DNA from: an uncultured Saprospiraceae bacterium
GTDB taxonomy: Bacteria; Bacteroidota; Bacteroidia; Chitinophagales; Saprospiraceae
DNA: 20,516 bases
Assembly: GCA_937952155.1 (NCBI GenBank)
Contig: CALFYH010000448.1
Location: 1-20,516 of the forward strand
Direction of reading: 5' to 3'
Position 1 is the stretch's first letter. The number at the start of each line of letters is the position of its first letter. The notes below the pieces were generated by a model, which was given only the letters and a program-made list of their open reading frames with translations, had not been told where the DNA came from and did not search any database. The translations under genes were made by a program, and so were the position numbers. Positions 15,253 to 20,516 of this stretch are shown here, piece after piece.

Positions 15253-18200
15253 TTACTCCAATACCCGACAATCTCCTGATATATTATTAATTCCGCCAGC
15301 ATTTTGCTGTATCGTGGCAGTAGATGTTGGGCTTTTGTACAAATATACATCTTCTAGATTGAGCAAACCACTGTTTTGGATGGCACCGATATTGGTTGCA
15401 TTGGAAGAGTGGATATGCAGTCCTTTGATCTTGAGTCCAAAGCCTGTATTAGGTGCAGTAGATACAATTGTAGGACTAGTGCTTGAGCTCATCAAGTGTA
15501 TATTTTTTGATATATTTCCTTCTATATAGATCCTTTTATTGATGACGATATTCTCATTGAACAACATAATGGTGTCATTCATAAACGTGGATGCAAATCT
15601 GATCGTGTCCCCATCTACCGCACAGTCTATGGCTGCTTTGAGCGATCCTACGCCTTTAGGTGCATCGTTATCAACAGTGAGGCGACAAAAATTGGTCATA
15701 CAGGACCGTAATCGCCACGATTGTAAAACTCCTTCATCACTAGTCACGAAGTCTTGTACAGTCATGCTCCAATTGCCCTTCACACTTTGGGTATTAAAGG
15801 TATTCAATGAACCTACACCTGTCCCACTAGGTCTATATGTCCCATTATTTGTTGGAGGGCAAGGTGGATTTCCAACAGAAGCTCCCTGATTAAAATTGAT
15901 GTCAAAGTTTTCAAATTGGTCATTATTACAAGGTCTATTCCAAATTCGTACATTTGTGTTAGCTGGTGAAATTACATTAAATCTCAAATCACCAATATAA
16001 CTGTGTGTTCCTTCTAAGTCAATCACATCAAGATCAGTTATAGTTCCTTTATCTGAAATGAATAAATTTGACGTGATCGTTGTATTATCAATAATATTTT
16101 TTGGTACATCCGTGCTGGAATATAGCATACATGCTTCTGTATCAAACTTAAAGGCAGGACTGGACCAATCACCAGTTCCACAGGAATTGAGAGCACGCAC
16201 TCTCCAATAATACTCGCTATACCCTGATAATGGTGCAATAACCGTAAAACTATTAGTGGTTATGCCTAATTCATTAATCACAAGACTATTAAAATCTGGT
16301 CTTCTTGATATTTGCAATTGATAGGTTGTTGCGTTCGTGGTTGCAGCCCAAGTCAATGTAGGCAAGGAACCAATGTTCGTTGCATTATTGGCTGGTGATG
16401 TTAGTGTGGGAATACCAACTCCCAAAGAAGAACCAACTGTAAAATCCATAGATTTATTGATTGACCCGCTTATTCCATTAAGAAGTAATGTATAGTTTCC
16501 TACAGCTCCGCTTGTATTGGTAACAGTTAGTTGAGTGGTTGTGCCTGGTGTAACTACAGCATTTGAAAAATTTGCACTTATACCCGAAGGCAGTCCACTC
16601 ACAGACAATGTCACAGGCGAAGAAAATCCATTATAAGATGACACAGTGATGGTATATACTTGACTATTGCCTTGACATATAACATTATAATAATGGCTTA
16701 GCCCAAGATTAAAAGTTGAAGTACTACCACTAGTATTAATTGTTATATTGGCGTTATTTATATCAAAAAAAACATTATCGAATGCCTTTACCATCACTCT
16801 ACCTGTTGTTGTATTTGTTGAAGGCGTTTCCACATTTTGAGATCCGTCATTTGCAACTCCTTGAAGCAAAGTTGTAAAACTTTCCCCTGAATTTGTTGTC
16901 CATAAGAGATCAACTTGTTGACAGTTAACACCATTGGTTGTAGTTCCGGCCACATCCCAAGTTACTACTTGCTGTGACGCTTGAGGCCAAGTAATGGCAC
17001 TGTTTTGAGAAGTGATTGTGAATGGTCCTGCACTTGCAACTGTATTTACAATCACTTCAACCTCGCTATTACAACTAGCGCTCATAGGTGTAATGTCTCG
17101 GGCCACGCCTCTGAAGTTCATCGTTCTGGCCACTGATGGTAATACTTCCCAATTGTTTCCGCCAAAAGGTGCACCGACAGTAGCTCCTGATAAGACAGCT
17201 GTGAGGTTCGGAAAATACCTGGTAGGATTGGTAGTAGGCTCTATAAATCTGAACATTGGCCCTAATGTATTGGTAGCCAAAGGTGGCATTGTACCTATGT
17301 CATTATTCATTTGATCCCAGCCATATAGGATTCCATTTGCATCTGGATCTGTGGCTGTCATCGTGAGTGCAAATGGTGTAGATTTGGGAATATTATAAGT
17401 AGTATTATTAGTTGGTGCTGAAATATTGGGTGGTGCGTTATTATAACCTGCCACTGGTATATCACAATTACTGCCTCCAGCTGCTAAGAATGATTTTATA
17501 TTTTGTAGTGATATGGCGTGATAATTTTCATCGCTGTTATTTTGTACATTTTGTGGAGAGCAAATGCCCGCGTAAGCCATGATAGAGCTCCCAGAACCAG
17601 GTTCCATAGCAGTCGAACTATTTCTATTTCCAGAACAATTACCTGCATCACCATTAAATGTATGCGGTCCACCCAACTGATGCCCCATTTCATGTGCCAC
17701 ATAATCTATATCAAACGGGTCACCTACAGGAGAACCACTTCCAGTAACACCGCGGGCCTTCCCCGTAGTCCCTGATCCATTTGGTGCAACACAAACAGAA
17801 CTTAACTGCGCTACGCCACCACCACCTGTGCTAAATATATGACCGATATCATAATTAGCAGTTCCGATCAAACTTGTAGTGTTTATTTGATTTTGATCTA
17901 ACAATGCCACTCCATCATTGTTGTTAAATGGGTCTGTTGTACCGTTGGTGTACATTATACTTGTGTTATTAGAAATAATCACACATCTGATTGCAATTTC
18001 TTGTGCAAATACACCATTTACACGGTTCATTGTGGTGTTCATTCCAGCCAAAGCTCCAGCAATGGTACCTCCATGAAAAGCAGCATACTCGCCAGTACAA
18101 GCCAAAGCCAATCTATACTCCCTAAACATACAATCACCAATAAGCAGAGCCCTGTTTCCATTCCCCGTTTCACGACTATCATGTTGTTCTGATACTACTC

Positions 18201-18720
18201 CACATTTCCAATTACTAAATTTTTGGTAATCTTTGCGATAATACACTATGCGATGTTTTAAGTCATTTCTCTGAAAATGGTCTATATATGTCTTGCCTAC
18301 ACCAGGCTGACTGACAACTGCTCTAAATCCATAGGTAGGCGAATAGTCTGCAACCACAGTCATAGCTGCATTCTCCAAGCAGATCCCATAAAAAGCTTTA
18401 ATATCAGGGAATTGCTTTTGCAAATCAGGGTGGAGCAGATGATACGATACCATTGCAAAGGTGTGCATCCTGCCATCAGCTGTTGGCAATTGTATCTGAG
18501 TCTGCGAATTAAAAGCACCTGAAACTTCTGATTCGTAAGGCGCCTCAAACAAAGTGTTTTTTAAAATCTGTTCGTCTATGGCATATAACTTAAATATAGA
18601 AGGCTTAATATCCCTAATACCATGCTCAGAGACGTTGTCCATCTCGACTAACGTCCACTCTTGACTTGATATCGAAAAACTCCAAAAAAATAAAATAATC
18701 AAAAAAATAACACCTCGCAT
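15253..18720 (-). CDS. secreted reprolysin-like zinc metalloprotease with P-domain and beta-helix-like tail
   Basis: This protein of about 1155 residues is a secreted multidomain protease. A signal peptide (MRGVIFLIILFFWSFSISS) opens it. A propeptide-like region leads to a metzincin domain with the zinc site HEMGHQLGGPH at 343-353 (His343, His347, His353, catalytic Glu344) and the Met-turn SIMAYAG. Ig-like or linker regions follow, then a fibronectin-III-like domain at about 767-865 (WRVRALNSCGTGDWS). A proprotein-convertase P-domain lies at about 867-1006 (GDLRFNVISP, GNWSMTVQD), and residues 1012-1155 resemble a parallel beta-helix (LKAAIDCAVDGDTIRF). The frame stays open to a TTG at 18747, but I chose the ATG at 18720 because it begins the signal peptide and a -7 element overlaps the TTG. 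I see no typical type IX sorting domain at the end. It follows ftcD on the same strand with a 156-base gap. Confidence 0.9.
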   Translation of the reverse strand: MRGVIFLIILFFWSFSISSQEWTLVEMDNVSEHGIRDIKPSIFKLYAIDEQILKNTLFEAPYESEVSGAFNSQTQIQLPTADGRMHTFAMVSYHLLHPDLQKQFPDIKAFYGICLENAAMTVVADYSPTYGFRAVVSQPGVGKTYIDHFQRNDLKHRIVYYRKDYQKFSNWKCGVVSEQHDSRETGNGNRALLIGDCMFREYRLALACTGEYAAFHGGTIAGALAGMNTTMNRVNGVFAQEIAIRCVIISNNTSIMYTNGTTDPFNNNDGVALLDQNQINTTSLIGTANYDIGHIFSTGGGGVAQLSSVCVAPNGSGTTGKARGVTGSGSPVGDPFDIDYVAHEMGHQLGGPHTFNGDAGNCSGNRNSSTAMEPGSGSSIMAYAGICSPQNVQNNSDENYHAISLQNIKSFLAAGGSNCDIPVAGYNNAPPNISAPTNNTTYNIPKSTPFALTMTATDPDANGILYGWDQMNNDIGTMPPLATNTLGPMFRFIEPTTNPTRYFPNLTAVLSGATVGAPFGGNNWEVLPSVARTMNFRGVARDITPMSASCNSEVEVIVNTVASAGPFTITSQNSAITWPQASQQVVTWDVAGTTTNGVNCQQVDLLWTTNSGESFTTLLQGVANDGSQNVETPSTNTTTGRVMVKAFDNVFFDINNANITINTSGSTSTFNLGLSHYYNVICQGNSQVYTITVSSYNGFSSPVTLSVSGLPSGISANFSNAVVTPGTTTQLTVTNTSGAVGNYTLLLNGISGSINKSMDFTVGSSLGVGIPTLTSPANNATNIGSLPTLTWAATTNATTYQLQISRRPDFNSLVINELGITTNSFTVIAPLSGYSEYYWRVRALNSCGTGDWSSPAFKFDTEACMLYSSTDVPKNIIDNTTITSNLFISDKGTITDLDVIDLEGTHSYIGDLRFNVISPANTNVRIWNRPCNNDQFENFDINFNQGASVGNPPCPPTNNGTYRPSGTGVGSLNTFNTQSVKGNWSMTVQDFVTSDEGVLQSWRLRSCMTNFCRLTVDNDAPKGVGSLKAAIDCAVDGDTIRFASTFMNDTIMLFNENIVINKRIYIEGNISKNIHLMSSSTSPTIVSTAPNTGFGLKIKGLHIHSSNATNIGAIQNSGLLNLEDVYLYKSPTSTATIQQNAGGINNISGDCRVLE

Positions 18721-18744
18721 TGTAATACATTTTATATAATTTCG

Positions 18745-18752
18745 CAAAAATA
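18745..18752 (-). promoter_or_regulatory. putative -7 promoter element of the metalloprotease gene
   Basis: On the minus strand this reads TATTTTTG followed by CG, matching TAnnTTTG, and ends 24 bases before the ATG at 18720. It overlaps the alternative TTG start codon, which supports the ATG as the real start. The AT-rich setting raises the chance-match risk. Confidence 0.5.
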
Positions 18753-18787
18753 TTGAAATTTTGTATTTAAGTTTTAAAAATTTTTCA

Positions 18788-18823
18788 ACATTAAAATTTT
18801 CAAATTGAACACATTTTTAATGT
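18788..18823 (-). terminator. possible stem-loop terminator downstream of ftcD
   Basis: ACATTAAAA at 18788-18796 and TTTTAATGT at 18815-18823 form a perfect 9-base inverted repeat around an 18-base spacer, which itself contains TTCAAATTGAA. It begins about 53 bases past the ftcD stop on the minus strand and is followed by a mixed A/T stretch rather than a clean T-run. The stem is almost all A-T, so it is a weak terminator candidate or just an AT-rich cruciform. Confidence 0.35.
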
Positions 18824-18876
18824 CCAAAAATTATTATTCAGAAATAGTATAAAATATCGAAAATCTGCCTTTACAA

Positions 18877-20468
18877 CTACCCAACCAATTTTTCCACTAC
18901 TGCTATAATCTCTCGTTCCGTCTTTTTGGCCTCCTGAAGCATATTATCTGCTTGTGCCAAGGCATCTGCCACATATGCTTTATCATCAAATCCACTACAA
19001 TTTATCTTAACATTGAGAGCCGCACCTTCTACCGCTGTACGTGCACATAATGCGCCTACGCCTGCATCTGAGACGGAATTTGGATTTCCATTTTCTGCCA
19101 TCTCTTTTAGGATATTCATTGAGTCAAGACTTACTTTCATCACTTTTAGCGGTACCTCGATAGCACCAACTGTAGCGGCATGCATTGCGGCTTTTCTGGC
19201 CACTTTTTCTTCGTCACTTGCCTTCGGCATTCGTATAGCGTCCATGATTTTGTTGAAGGCGTGCGTGTCTGCATCGACGAGATCAAGTAGCGTATCTTTG
19301 AGCTTTTGGCCTTGATCTGCAATATCTGAGAAGTAATCAATTTTATCATCCCAACCTACTTTGTGCGAACTCAAATTGGCTACCATCGTACCAAGAGAAA
19401 TACCTAGCGCTCCTACATATGCAGAAATACTTCCACCACCAGGCGCTGGACTTTCAGAAGCCGTCTCATTGGCAAAATCTATCAGGTTCTTTTGTACCAA
19501 TGGATGCGACGATTTGTCTTCCAATAAGTATTCTATCACTTTTTTGGATGGATCGAATGGCGACAACTCGTCCAATCCCAATGTCCTGATAGCGATATGA
19601 ATCAATTCTTTTTCTGAGATGCCAAATGATCTTTTTTGTTGTTTTAGAAAGTGTTTGCCTGCGTCGATAAGTACAGACTTTGGCACAAGTCCTACCAACT
19701 CTGATCCAGTAACTCTGAGTCCTCGGCCTTGCGCACTTTGACAACAAGCATCGAATGCTATATGCAAAGGCGTCTCATTGATATTCGTAAGATTCATAGA
19801 TATCTGCGCGATACCATACTCTTCGATGTACCAACCAATGGCTTTTACAGATTTGCAAGCTCCTGGAATTCTAATTGGCTCACCTGATGCATCCAGCACA
19901 TTTTTCCCATTTGCATCGGTTTTTATACGGCCGTTTTCACGCACATCAAAGGCTACCGAGTTGGCTCGTCGTACAGAAGTTGTGTTTAGATTGACATTAT
20001 AAGCTACTAGAAAATCTCTTGCTCCAATCACTGTAGCTCCAGCTCTTTCATTAAAGATATTGGTACCATAGTCAGGATGCCACTTTGGATCTTTCAGTTT
20101 AGCGGCCATGCCTTCATACTCACCTGCACGTATGGTTGCAAGATTTTGTCTATCAGGGCTTGTCGCTGCTGCCTCATACATAAATACCGGAATTTGGAGA
20201 GATTCTCCAACTCTTTTACCCAATTCATGGGCATAAGCTGCCGTCTCTTCCATCGTAATGCCAGATATCGGTATCAATGGACATACATCGGTAGCGCCCA
20301 TTCGTGGATGCTCGCCACTATGTTTGGACATATCTATCAGCTCACTTGCTTTTTTGATGGCTTGATAAGCTGCCTCTATCACGGCTTTTGGGTGACCTAC
20401 AAACGTTACGACTGTACGATTTGTGGCTTTACCGGGATCTACATCCAAGAGTTGTACACCATCGACTT
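18877..20468 (-). CDS. ftcD: glutamate formimidoyltransferase / formimidoyl-THF cyclodeaminase, N-terminus missing
   Basis: FtcD is a bifunctional histidine-breakdown enzyme: it moves the formimino group from formiminoglutamate to tetrahydrofolate, then releases ammonia to give methenyl-THF. The 529 visible residues begin VDGVQLLDVDPGKATNRTVV. By comparison with the family about 30 N-terminal residues are missing, because the contig ends in adapter sequence at 20469. The apparent upstream stop is made by the adapter's first base, and a TTG at 20446-20448 is not the true start. The transferase part has SGEHPRMGATDVCPLIPISG and fills about 300 visible residues. The cyclodeaminase domain starts near visible residue 320 and has ESPAPGGGSISAYVGALG. 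This fused form matches mammalian FTCD in layout. No hut genes are visible; they could lie beyond the contig end. Confidence 0.93.
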
Positions 20469-20516
20469 AGATCGGAAGAGCGTCGTGTAGGGAAAGAGTG
20501 TCTTCGCCTGTGTAGA
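20469..20516. other. Illumina TruSeq dual-index adapter read-through (not genomic)
   Basis: From AGATCGGAAGAG at 20469 through AGTGT at 20501 the sequence equals the standard Illumina TruSeq universal (i5-side) adapter. The next eight bases, CTTCGCCT at 20502-20509, occupy the i5 index position and match the reverse complement of index D505 (AGGCGAAG). GTGTAGA at 20510-20516 is the start of the adapter's outer part. These 48 bases should be trimmed. A plus-strand frame running into them would end in DRKSVV, a familiar adapter-derived peptide in metagenome protein sets. Confidence 0.98.

Noticed and set aside
18721..18747. TTG start at 18747 for the metalloprotease
   Set aside because: The nine extra residues would precede a complete signal peptide starting at the ATG at 18720, and a -7 promoter element overlaps the TTG.
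1..20468. Search by eye for tRNA, rRNA, CRISPR arrays, insertion sequences, phage genes, toxin-antitoxin or defence genes
   Set aside because: None found: no regularly spaced repeats, no transposase or integrase motifs, no clover-leaf with CCA-end. The gene content is mostly core and envelope metabolism.
20077..20490. Plus-strand open frame of 137 codons ending DRKSVV
   Set aside because: It is antisense to ftcD and its last residues are translated from Illumina adapter.

Overview
The window reads as one chromosomal contig (about 20.5 kb, AT-rich) from an uncultured member of the Bacteroidota. The evidence is a uppS-bamA-ompH cell-envelope cluster, an OmpA-family protein with the TPR / beta-propeller / carboxypeptidase-regulatory / OmpA layout of PorE, start sites with little or no Shine-Dalgarno sequence, and -7 promoter elements of the Bacteroidota type (TAnnTTTGC) before at least five genes. 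The large secreted metalloprotease with a P-domain and a beta-helix-like tail suggests the Saprospiria, but that placement is inference only. The last 48 bases are not genomic: they match an Illumina TruSeq dual-index adapter. The window is therefore the raw end of a short-read assembly.

Layout. Bases 80-7346 (+ strand) hold a LOG-family protein, a strong terminator, accC (biotin carboxylase), an MsbA-type ABC exporter closely followed by galK (galactokinase), and the PorE-like envelope protein. Bases 7389-9106 (- strand) hold a tight three-gene unit of rhodanese, small two-helix membrane protein with a Cys-rich tail, and OsmC-like protein. Upstream of it is an unrecognised 223-residue gene with its own putative promoter. 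Bases 9355-13402 (+ strand) hold uppS, bamA and ompH/skp, closed by a strong hairpin terminator. Bases 13496-20468 (- strand) hold an ALDH7-family aldehyde dehydrogenase, a roughly 1155-residue secreted reprolysin-like metalloprotease, and ftcD (formimidoyltransferase-cyclodeaminase), whose N-terminus is cut off by the contig end.

How the genes relate. Most are housekeeping or envelope functions. UppS makes the lipid carrier for cell-wall and surface polymers, BamA inserts outer-membrane barrels, and OmpH/Skp chaperones them. The PorE-like protein probably bridges outer membrane and peptidoglycan. AccC serves fatty-acid synthesis. GalK, the ALDH7 enzyme and FtcD are catabolic genes (galactose, probably lysine/pipecolate, and histidine) that stand apart from their usual pathway partners. 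The most coherent accessory unit is the rhodanese / YgaP-like / OsmC-like trio, which looks like E. coli YgaP split into two cistrons plus a thiol-peroxidase-type partner and suggests sulfane-sulfur or peroxide handling.

I saw no tRNA, rRNA, CRISPR array, insertion sequence or prophage gene. No intergenic stretch exceeds 300 bases. I did not find a convincing undescribed multi-gene system; the 7389-9106 region is the best candidate for a second look.
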